Positions 1 to 11,022 are shown, counted from the first letter of the stretch. The stretch is 64,000 nt of DNA from Chelonoidis abingdonii (GCF_003597395.2 NC_133770.1:10573826-10637825); one strand, 5' to 3'. Notes: generated from the letters alone by a model not told the origin. A program made the numbers and translations.

Positions 1-136
1 CTACCCAAGGAACAAAAGTAGTGCTGGGGGGTGGTGGCAGCGATACCAGATCTAAGCTGGTAATTAAGCTTAGAAGTGTCCATGCAGGTCCCCACATCTG
101 TACCCTAAAGTTCAGAGTGGGGAAAGAACCTTGACA
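1..136 (+). mobile_element. 3' end of a solo or full LTR (turtle LTR family 1), cut by the window edge
   Basis: The sequence from the window start to the TTGACA at 131-136 matches the last part of the LTR at 34584-35436 (shared 'taattaagctta', 'catgcaggtcccca', 'ctaaagttca' and the final 'ccttgaca'). A third copy is in reverse orientation at 56989-58016. The 5' part lies outside the window, so target-site duplication cannot be checked. Confidence 0.75.
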
Positions 137-310
137 GGACCATCTCTAGGAAAACTCGTGCTCCCCTTTAATTTATTACTATTATCACTCATTATTATGT
201 ATATAAAAGATTCCGGAATTGTCCCTCTGAAGCCTAGAATGTCTGTTGAGTCAGTGTGACGCAATGGAAACAGCTACAAGCATGGTTGAGAGCTCTTTTT
301 TTTAGAATAT

Positions 311-676
311 CACCAGGTTCAATCATCACTGGGATTTAAGGCCCGTTGCTGTCCAATTTTAGAGCTGTCAGCCATTTTGTCTTTACAAATTACATCTGTG
401 TGGCAGCATGGGGCTTTTAGCTAGAAAAGGCATGTATTTATGCTATGCCAAGAGTCTTAGATCATTGTGATATCAGAGATAACTCAACCAATCACCTATC
501 TTTACTCTCCTGCTAATTTGCATGCAACAATTTAATTGGCTGTATGAAGGAGGTTGCATAGATGGTGGATTACCTGGCCCAGCTGCCACAGTTCACCTGG
601 TTCAATCATCCCTGTGATTCATGGTTTGCTAAAGTCCAATTTTTAAAGTTCTCAGCTATTTTTGGCTTTTTTTACA
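311..676. repeat. Local direct duplication: two diverged ~80-bp copies (311-388 and 592-676)
   Basis: Both copies read roughly caccaggttcaatcatc, then 'gtccaatttt', 'ctcagc/gtcagc', 'attttgtc/attttggc' and a T-rich run ending 'ttaca'. They lie about 280 bp apart in the same orientation. The family is not recognised. The 200 bp between and the DNA back to 137 hold nothing identifiable. Confidence 0.55.
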
Positions 677-721
677 CACACGACTTCAAGACAGCACGAG
701 CTTTCAACTACTAGTTTATCT

Positions 722-815
722 GTATCACCGTAGCACCTAGGATCCCTACTCACAGACCAGAACCCCACTGTGCTAGGTGCTGTACAAACAAAAAAAAATC
801 TAATTCCTGGCCCAA
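722..815 (+). repeat. Ancient amniote interspersed repeat ('gtgctaggtgctgtacaaac' family)
   Basis: Contains the motif 'tgtgctaggtgctgtacaaa' preceded by 'agcacctaggatccc'. Related copies occur at 16375-16480, 46355-46435 and 60690-60800, the last joined directly to a MIR-like core. Probably a fragment of an old SINE or LINE tail. Confidence 0.5.
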
Positions 816-1047
816 AAATCTTTTAGATGCCTGCTCCTGCAACATGACAAAATCAGGGTAGGCCAATCCGAAAGAGGGGCTAACTTTAATGTCTTTGAAT
901 TTCTTGACAACCGAATCCACTCCAGTCTACCAACTTATAAAATATATTTTTGGGGCCTGGATCACTTGGAGAACTATTAAGTGGTCCAGATTCCAGGTTC
1001 CAATATGACACAGGTCAGAAGTGACTGACAGCAGTTGCCATTTTGAT

Positions 1048-1083
1048 GTGGCCTATGTGAAGTGCAGTGGCCTATGTGAAGTG
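1048..1083. repeat. Two-unit tandem repeat, 19-bp unit
   Basis: The unit 'gtggcctatgtgaagtgca' is followed at once by a second copy lacking the last two bases. A short local duplication, perhaps slippage. Confidence 0.85.
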
Positions 1084-1271
1084 AGTTTGATGGTCACAGT
1101 CTAATTCCCAATGGACTATTCGACAGAGCCACCCTCACTGATGGCCCGCTTTTGTTGACAGTCTCAGCAGGCAGGCCAACAGCTGAGGGTTTATGATTTT
1201 GTTTGAGCATTGCTGAAGTTTTCAGGCTGAAGCATTCAGTGTGCATCTGACTTGGGATGACCTGTCTTTAA

Positions 1272-1299
1272 TGGAGGAGGTCCCTTGGAGGAGGTCCCT
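1272..1299. repeat. Two-unit perfect tandem repeat, 14-bp unit
   Basis: Two exact copies of 'tggaggaggtccct' lie back to back. Confidence 0.9.
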
Positions 1300-2923
1300 T
1301 CAGGCCAAGGGTGAAGCACATTGATAGGGCAGGTATGTGAGGAGCATACTGGACCTGTTCTCGTGATGCAGGACATCGGCCTCAGGGCTATCAATCCACC
1401 ACCAACCCCTCTCAAAAAAGCTCAGATCTGACCGCTTTGTACACTCGGAGGCCTTATCCAGTTCAGAGGGTGAGAATTCACTTCAGTCTTTACAGGAAGA
1501 GAGCTATTAATTATCTCTTATCTTGCTGCAGTATAAACAGAGGGTGATGTATAAACAGACTCCTCACTTAAACTGCATTAACCTTTTTCCCAGTCGGATT
1601 TTTAATTTCCATATGTTCGCTGCCTTTTCTCTTGTAAAACACATCTTGATTTCTTCAAAATCTGACAAAGCAGCCCAGGCCCCAAATCTGGCCTTGCAAG
1701 CCAACGTCGGTTATACGTACATGGAGCTGGAAACAAAAGTTGCTCTTCAATGAGGTTAAAGTTTGTACGTCCCACATACCAAAAATACATATAACGGGTG
1801 AAATGAGTTTGTATGCAGTGATGCCGTACCACCCAGATGAGCTTGCAAATCCTGACTTGGATGCATACATCACAGTGTATTGCCTGAGTGAGTAAGTGCA
1901 TGGGAGTTTGAAATCTGGGCCACTATTTCCCCTCAGGCTTTAACAGAAGTAGCACCAATCACTTTTCCTATGAAACAACTGCATCTCAAAATATTGGTCT
2001 TCATGAAGAAAAATGGAAACCAGTGGTCTGGTCCTGCGAGGTGCTGAGCACCGGCAATTGGATTCTGAACTCACTTAACTCCCGCTGAAGTGAATGGGAG
2101 CCAAGTATCCTCACAACCAGGCATTTGGCACCTGGCAGACTCGACACCTAAAAGCTATAAGCAGGGGATGCCGCGGAATCCTGTCAGCGCAGAAAATCAC
2201 ATTCCCCTCGCTCTGGCTATTAGTCTCGAACTTCAGCTAATCTCTGAGCTTTAAATGGTCCCTTCTGTCTTCTTGCTCGCTTCATTCAAACCCAAGTATG
2301 TGCTTTCCAGGCCATTAAAGCAATCTCCAAGCTGTGGGCAAGCTTTTTAAGACTCCCATCCCTCTCTCATAAGCTCTGTTTAGGATGTTGTGCCTTGCTG
2401 CTCAGCATCGTAGACCAGAGCGCAGCTTGTCTGAATGCACGTTGCGCAGCAGCCTGACAAATTATTTACAACAGATTTCACAGCTCCGTTGCTAATTCTC
2501 ATGTTGCTTAAGGAATGAATGATTAGAAAGGGAATTGATTAGCAGTAATGAGATAATCAGATTAAGAACACAGTCGACTGACCTAGTCCTGCTTGCTTTG
2601 GTTTGTCTCGCTGGTAAATCCCCTCCATTTTTTTAGCACTGCTATTTCAATTAAACCAAGCTGTCTGTAAGCTGCAGTGGAGGAGGGAGGACTCACGTTT
2701 TTGGGACTGTTACATAATGAACACAAGTCAGTGAGCAGCGATTCGCTAAAGGCTTTGTGAAGCGCCTCCAGGCATGCCCTTGGGGGCTCCATGTGAAGAG
2801 ACATTTGCCAGCTCTGTAGGCTCTGAAAGCAAAATGAGGACAACTTTCCTCTTGCTCTACTGTGAGAAAGTGCGTTGCTGCTATGCGTAATGTTATTACT
2901 AGTGACACAAGCTGCAGGGTCAC
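1300..2923. other. Unique intronic DNA, including a candidate conserved non-coding element near 2400-2580
   Basis: No repeat family or exon was recognised. From about 2400 to 2580 the sequence is balanced in composition and rich in TAAT/ATTA motifs (for example 'attgattagcagtaatgag' and 'gataatcagattaag'), the look of a homeodomain-bound enhancer. The short ORFs on both strands here have no recognisable motifs and no supported splice sites. Conservation is inferred only. Confidence 0.35.
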
Positions 2924-3635
2924 GGTTTATGAGGCCAAAAGAGACTATTGTGATTACCTAGTCTGCGCTTCTGTCTAAGCCAGGCCATAGGACTGCTCTT
3001 TATCCATTCCTGTTTGAGACAGAGCATGTACCGTCTAGGAAAACATCCAATCTTTATTTTAAAATTGCCAGTGGTGGAGAATCCGCTATACCTTTGGTCA
3101 ATTGTTGCAGTGGTTAATTGCCCCCCCTGTTAAAAAACTGCACCTTGTTTCCAGTCTGATTTGTTCTAGCTTCGACTTCCAGCCATTGGATTTTGTTATA
3201 CATTGGTCTGCTAGATCAGAGAGCCCTCTGTTATCAAATTTCTGTTCCCCGTCCAGGTACCATAGACTGTGATCAAATCACCCCTTAACCTTCTCTTTGT
3301 TAAGCTAAACACGCTGAGCTCTTAGAGTCACTAGAAAGCATGTTTTCTAACCTTTCAGTCATTATTGGTCATTATTGTGGCTCCTCCCTGAATCATCAAC
3401 ATCCTACTTGAACTGCGGACACCAGAACTAGTCACAGTATTTCAGCAGTGGTTGCCCCAGTGCCAATTACACAGGTAATAAAATCTCCCTGTTCTCCTGT
3501 TTCTACATCCAAGGATTGCATGAGCTCTTTTGGCCGCTGTATTGCACTGGGTGCTCATGTTTAGCTGATTATCCACAATCACCACCCGAGTCTTTTTCAG
3601 AGGCATTACTTCCCAGGAGAGAGCCACACCCCCAT
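2924..3635 (-). mobile_element. CR1 LINE fragment, 3' part, minus strand
   Basis: Read on the minus strand, the 3' end is the CR1 'gatcacaatggtcccttctggcc'-type tail, here decayed. Further in, the plus strand carries the complement of CR1 ORF2 coding, such as 'ctgcggacaccagaactag' (aligned to 'CGQFWCP'-like coding) and 'gctgattatccacaatcac' (complement of 'VDNQLN'). It is heavily mutated and carries no ORF. It abuts an oppositely oriented CR1 at 3636. Confidence 0.85.
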
Positions 3636-3967
3636 CAACAATGTGAACCATGCTAATATTCTGGGGCATATTAACAGGAAGGTCGTATGTGTGACACGGG
3701 AGGTAATTGTCCTGCCCTACTCGTCACTGATGAGGCCTCAGCTGGAGCACTGCTTCCAGCTCTGGGTCTCACACTTTAAGAAAGATGCAGACAAACTGGA
3801 GAAAGTCCAGAGAGAGCAACAAAAATGATCAACAGTTTAGAAAACTTGACTTATTGGGAAAATGGATATTTTTGAGAAAAGAAGACTGAGAGGGGACCTA
3901 ATAACAGTCTTCACATATGCTAAGCATGGTTATGAAGAGAGAACGGTGATCAATTGTCTCCATGTCT
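3636..3967 (+). mobile_element. CR1 LINE fragment, ORF2 3' coding part, plus strand
   Basis: Residual coding at 3643-3828 reads 'ILGHINRKVVCVTREVIVL', then 'LEHCFQLWVSHFKKDADKLE', the C-terminal region of CR1 ORF2 protein. Downstream 'gactgagaggggacctaata' is the usual following CR1 segment. It ends where a second CR1 copy restarts at a more upstream ORF2 position. Confidence 0.85.
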
Positions 3968-6062
3968 TTAAAAGGAGTACAAAGAGGATCTGGGGAATTA
4001 TAGACTAGTCAGCCTACCTTCAATACCTAGATTTTATTGAGCATGTGCATAGTCATCTAGCCAAGCGATGGCATCGTCAGTGGTGTGATGCAGTTCCTCT
4101 AGGCCACCGCTGAACCGAGTCAGCAGGCATTCAACATGCATCGTCTCTGTTGCACCACAGCTTCACAAAGGTCTGTCCCAAAGGCCCCAGCGATACTGTT
4201 TGGCTGCAGAGAGACCTTTCCCGGTCCCGAACCTGTTCAGCAGGGACCACTGGTGACGGGACAGGTCAAAACCAGGCAGGCAGATTGCAGGGTCAGTGAT
4301 GAGGGACTGGTTGGGGATTATAACAGATATATACTCCTCTTGCCAGAGTGTTTCCACCCTAACATCCTGGCATGGAGGATGAGACCATAATGGGCAACGA
4401 GACGACAAACGCGCAGCTGGTGGTTCAAAAAGGTCATTGCGCAGTGGCAGGCTCGAGTTGGTGCATAGTTTCTCCAGTAACTTGCCAGTGGCAACCTCTC
4501 ATCTGATCTGAGGAGCAGCAATATTGCTCAGAACTGGGAGACATGGGAGTGGGGTCGGACACAAGGTGCCAGAGAGGATACACATGGCGGCATGTAACTG
4601 CGTATCCACCGGTTTGGTGTGTGACGATCGACTGCAAACTGGTGCGCAGGACTCTGCCACCAAATACGAGGTGGCAAGAGCTGACGTCCACAAAGTTGGA
4701 GCACGGGCACCCAATGATGAACCTGCCAGTTTGTTAAGAGGATTGTTGCATGTCTTACCTTTAGCCTAGAAAGATACCCAGAAAGATACTGACAATTAAA
4801 CAATCAGTTTGTAAGCATGTAGAGGATAATAGGGTAATAAGGAACAGCCTGCACTGATTTGTGAAGAACAAATCATGCCAAACCTACCTAATTTCCTTCT
4901 TTGATGGGTTACTGGCCTAGTGGATGGGGGAAGCAGCAGATGTGATATATCTTGATTTTAGTAATGCTTTTGACACAATACCACAAACTAATGAAATGTG
5001 GTCTACACAGAATTACTATAAAGTTAGGTGCACAACTGCCTGAAAGACCATACTCAAAGAGCATGCTGTCAGACTGCAAGGGCTTAGCTAGTGGAGTCCC
5101 TTAGGAGTCAGTCCTGGGTCCAGTATTATTCAATAGTTTCATTAAAGACTTGAATAATAGAGTGGATGGAGAGTATGCTTATAACCTTTGCAGATGACAC
5201 CAGCCTGGGAGGGGCTGCAAGCACTTTGGAGGACAGGATTAGAATTCAAAATGACCTCAACAAACCGGAGAATTGGGCTGAAATCAACAAGATGAAATTC
5301 AACAAAGCTAAGTGCTAAGTACTTCACTTAGGAAGGAAAAATCAAATGCAAAAAAAACACAAAATGGGGAATAACTAGCCAGGTGGTGTACTGCTGAAAA
5401 GGATCTGGGGGTTATAGTGGATCACAAATTGAATACAAGTCACCAATGTGATGCAACTGCTAAAAATGTGAATATCATTCTGGGACGCATCAACAGAAGT
5501 GTCATGTGTAAGACATGGGAGGTAACTGTTCCACTCTACTCAGCATTTCTGAGACCTGAGCTGAAGAACTGTGTCCAGTTCTGGGTGCCTCACTTTACAA
5601 AAGCTGGGGCCAAATTGGAAAGAGTCCAGAGGAACGTTACAACAACGAAAAAAGGTTTAGAACACCTGACCGATGAGGAAAAGTTGAAAAAAACAACAAC
5701 TGGGCATGTTTAGTCTTGAGAAAAAGAGACTGAAGACACAGTCTTCAAATATGTTAAGGGCTGTTAATAGAAGGACAAGGATCAATTGTTTTTCATGTCC
5801 ACTGATGGTAGGACAAGTAATGGTTTTATTCTGCAGCAAAGGAGATTTAGGTTAAATATTAGGAAAAACTCTCTCACTATAAGGGAACAGGGTTCCAAAG
5901 GAGCTTGTGGAAGCCCCGTCATTGGAGATTTTTAAGAACAGGCTGGACAAACATCTGTCAGGGATGGTCCAGGTTAGTCGGTGCTGCCTCAGCTCAGAGG
6001 GCTGGAATGGTGACTTCTCGGGGTCTCTCCCAGCCCTACATTTCTATGACTCTATGATACAT
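3968..6062 (+). mobile_element. CR1 LINE copy: RT domain to 3' end, interrupted at 4031-4766
   Basis: It begins with 'gggaattatagactagtcag' (RT motif GNYRLVS). After the insertion it resumes with 'gataatagggtaataagg', then 'cttgattttagtaatgcttt' (DFSNAFDT, CR1 'DFSKAFDT') and a decayed 'FADDT' catalytic box near 5190. A 98-residue remnant at 5417-5713 is the ORF2 C-terminus. The 3' end has the CR1 'cccagccctacatttctatgactctatga' type tail. Several frameshifts and stops make it inactive. Confidence 0.88.
4031..4766 (-). mobile_element. Non-CR1 LINE fragment (jockey/I-like RT C-terminus), minus strand, nested in CR1
   Basis: Minus-strand residues at 4499-4714 read 'SHTKPVDTQLHAAMCILSGT' followed by 'LCPTPLPCLPVLSNIA', typical of the C-terminal part of reverse transcriptases in jockey/I-group LINEs rather than CR1. 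The segment splits a CR1 copy exactly: 'cctag' occurs on both sides (4026-4030 and 4767-4771), a plausible 5-bp target duplication. Coding is frameshifted. The clade assignment is uncertain; the insertion itself is clear. Confidence 0.6.
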
Positions 6063-6454
6063 ACAATTGAAGGGTGGCGGGAGGGGGAGGAGAAATCAGT
6101 ATGCGGCCAGCTTTCACTCTCAAGCTCCTAAAGGAATTTCTAAAGTGATGAAAAGTGACTTTTAAGTGATGCCTCAGGAAATTGAGCTGCAAAGTTTAAA
6201 AGGATACTGTCAAAGACTTAGTAGGAAATCTCTCTTCATAACAAGAGTCAATGTAGGATATATTAACATATGGAGTACTTTCCATCCCCCAGGGTAGATG
6301 AACATTTTGGTTTGTATTAAACAGCAGCAGCCACATTGAATATTATTATTTGCCTTGATAAAAAACAAACTGAAGCATTTCCTAGAGAAAAGGACAGTAG
6401 GACAACTTCCCCTTAATTAGCTTTTGCGCAGTGAAGCTCTGAAGGCACAGGTGT

Positions 6455-6606
6455 CACAGAAGCTGGGAATGGGCAACAGGTGATGGATTACTTGATGGTT
6501 ACCTGTCCCTCTGGGGCACCTGGTACTGGCCACTGTCAGAAGATAGGATACTGGGCTGCATGGACCTTTGGTCTGACCCAGTACGGCCATTCTTATACGT
6601 TCTTAT
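6455..6606 (+). mobile_element. CR1 LINE 3' end, plus strand
   Basis: The segment contains 'ctctggggcacctgg', 'tggacctttggtctgacc' and the terminal 'cattcttatacgttcttatg', the same 3' end as the CR1 at 17238-17976. It is 5'-truncated. Between 6063 and 6454 no feature was recognised. Confidence 0.85.
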
Positions 6607-7342
6607 GTAGCACACAAAGCAGTGGCAGGCCACCCCCTGTGGGTCAAGTGCACTGCTGCATTTGCATCTCTTGGTTTCCCATGCATCATCAGAACCTAAC
6701 ACCCGAGCGCCGTAGTGGCACACGGACCACTTTCTGCAGCCTGAGACTGACCTATAAATAAATTAGCAGGATTAAAATGTGTCTGTGTGGCACATTAAGG
6801 CAATAGCAGGCGGGTGACTCATGCTGCATGCAGCAGTAATACCCAGAGCTCAGCTGGATGGTTATCAATAGCCTATAGATCTTGTCTGTTGCATCACAAT
6901 CAGGCCTCCCATGTAATAGTAACTTTGAAGGAGCAAAATTCTGCTCGAGGGAGGAAAACCACCTTTGAGATTACAAAGAAGAAAGGCTTTATCGCCAGAT
7001 AGCTAGGTGGAACCCATGTTCAGTGGAATCCAATAGCATTTCCTCCGTGGATAAGAGACAGCAGGAGCCATGCCAAAACCCATTTCCTAATGTACTGATA
7101 TCCAACAAAGAGCCTTTTAAATGACATGGAAAAAAAAGAGCCAGAAAACATCAGCGACTTGAACTGGTTCAGAGCACCCATTGGTTCTTAACTAGCCGGT
7201 ATGGGCTGCAGGTGCTCAGTGCTGCATCAGAAGAAAATAATAAAGGTACAGACACTATGGCGCCTTAAGGCCTCTTTATACAGCTCTGGAAGTGTAATGG
7301 GGGCATAGCGTGGGTTATACCTGTGTGCCCACCTTTACTCTG
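6607..7342. other. Unique intronic DNA, nothing recognised
   Basis: The stretch lacks known repeat signatures, splice-flanked coding and low-complexity tracts. Confidence 0.5.
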
Positions 7343-7778
7343 CTAGAATCACAGAATATTAGAGTTGGAAGAGACCTCAGGAGGTCATCCAGTCCAATCC
7401 CCTGCTCAAACTAAGACCAACACAAACTAAATCATCCCAGCCAGGGCTTTGTCAAGCTGGGCCTTAAAAACCTCTAAAGATGGAGATTCCACCACCTCCC
7501 TAGGTAATCCATCCCAGTGCTTCACCACCCTCCTAGTGAAATAATGTTTCCCAATATCCAACCTAGACCTCCCCTACTGCAGCTGAGCTCCTTGTTTGTC
7601 ACCAGCTACCACTGAGAACAGTCTAGATCCATCCTCTTTGGAACCCCCTTCAGGGAGTTGAAGGCTGCTATCAAATCTCTCCTCACTCTTCTATTCTACA
7701 GACTAAACAAGCCCAGTTCCCTCAGCCTCTCCTTGTAAGTCATGTGCCCCAGCCCTCTAGTCATTTTCATGAGGTGCA
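7343..7778 (-). mobile_element. CR1 LINE 3' region, minus strand
   Basis: The plus strand starts with 'agaatcacagaatattagag', the complement of the CR1 3' tail, followed by 'gaggtcatccagtccaatcc', 'attccaccacctccctagg' and 'cctcagcctctccttgtaag'. This is the bird- and turtle-type CR1 3' end. Its 5' end is truncated. Confidence 0.92.
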
Positions 7779-8984
7779 GTAACCTTGCTGTTAAAGCGAA
7801 TCAGGTTCAAAGGAGAGATTATGCATGCAGCCTGCTATCAAGGCATTTCCCCACTTTATGAAGTCTCCCATGCTACACTGACTGGTTCTCTCTGGGACCT
7901 GGAGGACAACAAGCTTTATGGTTTTAATGTCACTGCACATCGAGCACCTCTGAAAATCAGGGCAGTGGTGTCTGCAAAAATAAAGGCATCTCATATGAGA
8001 TACAAATGTCCAGTGAACTGAATTTAAAGAATCCTTAAAAAAATAAAAAATGAAAAATTTACAGGTCTTTAGCCAAAAAGGGTTTCCTGCCATGGTAAAT
8101 GTTTGGCTAGTTTGGATTCTTTTCCTTATCTGAGTTATCCAAACTCCTTGGGGATTGTAAAACTGAGCTGGAGTATTTGTGACACTTGGTTTTACACATT
8201 TCCCAGGGCTGCCTCAAAAATGCCCCCTTGTGCCACTTGCACTAGTGTTCTGCAATCTGCACTGGGCTGTGCCTGGCCAGTTTTGTACATCAGTGGTCAG
8301 TGCATAATATGTAGTGAAAGAGGCACTGGGGCTCAAGCAATTTTTTTTACTTTCATAACTGATGCGGCAAACCCAGAGGTGCCGGGACTATGAACTGCCA
8401 AGCCCAGAGGTGCCAGGGCTCAGCCCTGGCAACAAATTAAGCACTGTCAGTGGTTTCCTAGCATGAGTGGTGGGATGTCCTCTCTTCCAGTCATTTGTAC
8501 TCAGTGGAGTTATGAAGCAAAACTATAAATTACATTGTGGACATTCTTCTGGACCCAAAGGGCTGGAAATATCATCTAACAAAAACCAAGGAAAGCTTAT
8601 TTTCTGGAATGCAGCAAAATCCATGGGAAGGTGCTATTTCTGCAGTTCCATTCATTTTCAGTGAACATGCAGGTCCAGCATCCCTAGTAACAGAACACAG
8701 AGCCGTCACCTCATCATAAGTTCAAATCCACGTTGCTGATGATAGTGAGACGACGTTCCTCGGATGTTGTTGAAGATTGATGAGCTACTTTGCTGCAGCA
8801 GTTTGTGCAAACCAAAAAGGAAGACAATTCACGGACAGCATAAAGCGCCATCAAATATATCACCAAACATGCTCAGGTGAATAATTATGTATTATTCATT
8901 CAGTATGGTTCGTTCCATTGTTTGCTGGTGGAATAAGGCAGGCCCAGGTTATCCCACCCTCAGCCACTGACTTACACTACTAGA
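7779..8984. other. Unique intronic DNA
   Basis: No repeat family or exon was recognised. A short A-rich stretch occurs near 8030-8055. ORFs of 60-100 codons on either strand have no family motifs. Confidence 0.45.
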
Positions 8985-9839
8985 CAGGGCTAGTGCAACC
9001 ATTTAGACAAACTAGGCCGCTGCCTAGGGTGCCTAGTGGTTGGGGGCGCCTAAAAGTCCCCTCAGCCAAGGAGGTGGAGAAGAGGTGAGTTGGGTGGGAG
9101 GGGGGGCGCGGGGAGGGCTGCCCGCAGTAAACATGGGGGGGGGCACAACAGGGGAACAGCACTCCTTGTCCCAGCTACATCCACTCGCCTCCTCCGCTGA
9201 GCCACACAGCCCAGCTCCTAAAGTCTCCCTCTGCAATCGGTGCCAACAAGCCTGACGGGGAGGAGAATTAGAAGCACGCACCGGCGTGGCTCAGTGGGAG
9301 GAGAGTGGAGCCAGAGGTGAGCTGGAATGGGGGAAACCCAGGCAGGGTTGCGCCAGTGGCAAGGGCGCGGAGTCCTCCCCCAGGCAAGGTAGCTGCGTGG
9401 CGGGGAAGAGGGGAGGAAGTTCCTCTCCAAAGCAGGGTAGCTTGCCGTGGCGGGGGAGAGGGGGGAAGTCTCCCCAGGCAGGGTTAGCTGCCGTGGCGGG
9501 GGAGAGGGGGGAAGTCTCCCCAGGCAGGGTTAGCTGCTGTGGCGGGGGAGAGGGGGGAAGTCTCCCCAGGCAGGGTTAGCTGCTGTGGGGATGAGGGAGA
9601 GTCTCCCTGGGTGGGGTTAGCTGCCGTGAGGAGACAGGGGGAGTCTCCCCGGGCAGGGTTAGCTGACATGGGGGGATGGGGTGGAGAGGGGTTAGCTGTC
9701 GTGGTGAGGGGAGTAGCTGCTGCGGGGAGCCCCCAGGTGGGGGGCTGAGTTAGCTGCTGTGGGGGGGCGGGGTTAGCTGGGTGGGGGGTGCAAGGTGGAA
9801 GTTTAGCCTAGGGTGCAAAAATTCCTTGCACCGGCCCTG
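8985..9839. mobile_element. hAT-type non-autonomous DNA element with internal minisatellite
   Basis: It is flanked by a perfect 8-bp target-site duplication, CTACTAGA (8977-8984 and 9840-9847), the hAT hallmark. The ends are inverted repeats (CAGGGCTAGTGCAA against TTGCACCGGCCCTG). The interior is GC-rich with a G-rich minisatellite. No transposase is encoded. The many ORFs on both strands are by-products of the GC-rich repeats. Confidence 0.92.
9390..9690. repeat. G-rich minisatellite, unit about 58 bp
   Basis: Several consecutive units share the order 'ggggaagtctccccaggca', 'gggttagctg' and 'cgtggcgggggagag'. Units become more diverged toward 9690. Variable copy number is expected. Confidence 0.85.
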
Positions 9840-9984
9840 CTACTAGACGACAGTACCACAGACTCTAGCTGCTATGCAAGGCAGCCACTGATTCTCACTA
9901 TTGGGCCACATAATCCTGAGCATCACCACTAGGAGGTACCACTGGCTTTAGACACAATCCCCACCCCGCCAACACACCCTGCCA

Positions 9985-10311
9985 ATGGATATAGATCAAG
10001 CGACAACATCCAAAGGCGCCACTAATTTCTGTGACTTGGAGGATCAGGTGGCATTTGCATCAAACTCAGACTTAAGACTTGTTGGGAGACAATTTCTCAG
10101 TGATACATTGCATGAACTATATCCACTGCACAGATATCCAACAGCTGCTAAGCTTTTGATCGAATTTAATACCACACTGCCAAGCTCTGCTCCTGTGGAA
10201 TGTCTATTCCATAGCACTGGACAAATCCTTCTGCCAAGAAGGAACCAATGTCAGGATGATATGTTTGAGATTATGCTGTTATTGAAGAAAAATGCCCATT
10301 TTATGGAATGA
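9985..10311 (+). pseudogene. hAT transposase remnant: C-terminal dimerisation domain
   Basis: The 108-codon frame contains 'LPSSAPVECLF', 'QILLPRRNQ' and 'MFEIMLLLKKNAHF', which line up with the conserved hAT C-terminal motif (LPSSAPVERLFS, then PRRNRLSD, then FExLLLLK). The preceding 'LYPLHRYPTAAKLLIEFNTT' fits the start of the same domain. Conserved positions are changed (ERLFS is ECLFH; RNRLSD is RNQCQD), and no N-terminal or catalytic part is present. It is therefore a decayed 3' remnant of an autonomous hAT transposon, not a host gene. Confidence 0.8.
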
Positions 10312-10674
10312 TATGCTGTCTGTATACCCCCCCCCACACACACACAATGGAAAGGAAATTTATAAGTTTATTTTTAGGAGATTTTGTTTTCAATAATTGT
10401 TGCTCTTTTCCTTCTCTTCCACTGTGTGCTTATATTATTTAGGTAGTTGACCATCTACGGAGCAGGTGTTTGCTTGGCACTGTTGTAGCCGGCGTTGCAA
10501 GGTATTCATGTGCCAGATGCGTTAAAGATTCATATGTATTGGTATTCATATTACATCAGTATTCTATTGTTTAAGAGTGTGATTAAAAGGCTGATTAATT
10601 GTGATTCATTTTTTTAATCGTGATTCTTTTTTGAGTTAATCGCGTGAGTTAACTGTGATTAATCGACAGCCCTA
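10312..10674 (+). mobile_element. 3' non-coding part and terminal repeat of the same hAT-like element
   Basis: After the transposase stop come a C-run/(CA)n tract at 10327-10346 and a region rich in 'gattaat' and 'aatcgtgatt'. It ends 'taatcgacagcccta', a terminal sequence seen on a widespread hAT-like family. No 5' partner terminus was found upstream. Confidence 0.5.
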
Positions 10675-10825
10675 ATAAATATTTAAGTACTATTTCCATG
10701 GCATACTTGTACTTATAAGTACTTCTGTAATGGTGCACTTGGCACTTCTACATAAGTCCTTTTTACATAAGCCTCAGGGTACAATCACAATTAGCTCTGC
10801 GTGCCTTTACTGGCTGTGAGACTTG

Positions 10826-11022
10826 GGATGTGTCTGCACTGCAGTCAGGAGGTGTGACACACCTGAGCTAGCTTGGATCAGTGCCTAGAGGACCAGCAAG
10901 TGTAACACAGGACACTTCATAAAGTGGGGAATGTTTTCCTAAGAGGTGCATGAAAAAATCTCTCAGGTATGTCTACCCTTGCTGCAGTCACACCTTCCAA
11001 CTGCAGTGTAGACATGCCCTAA
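10826..11022. mobile_element. Terminal-inverted-repeat element ('gtatgtctacac' family a)
   Basis: The ends are imperfect inverted repeats ('gatgtgtctgcactgcagtca' start against 'ctgcagtgtagacatgccc' end). The internal 'gagctagcttggatcagtgc' is typical of this turtle family. A second copy is at 20503-20795. No coding capacity. Confidence 0.75.

Noticed and set aside
1602..1901. 99-codon minus-strand ORF, considered as an exon
   Set aside because: No family motif, no supported splice sites, and an overlapping 72-codon frame in another phase is equally good.
9360..9700. CRISPR array or telomeric repeat
   Set aside because: Units are direct G-rich minisatellite repeats without unique spacers, inside a hAT element of a vertebrate genome.
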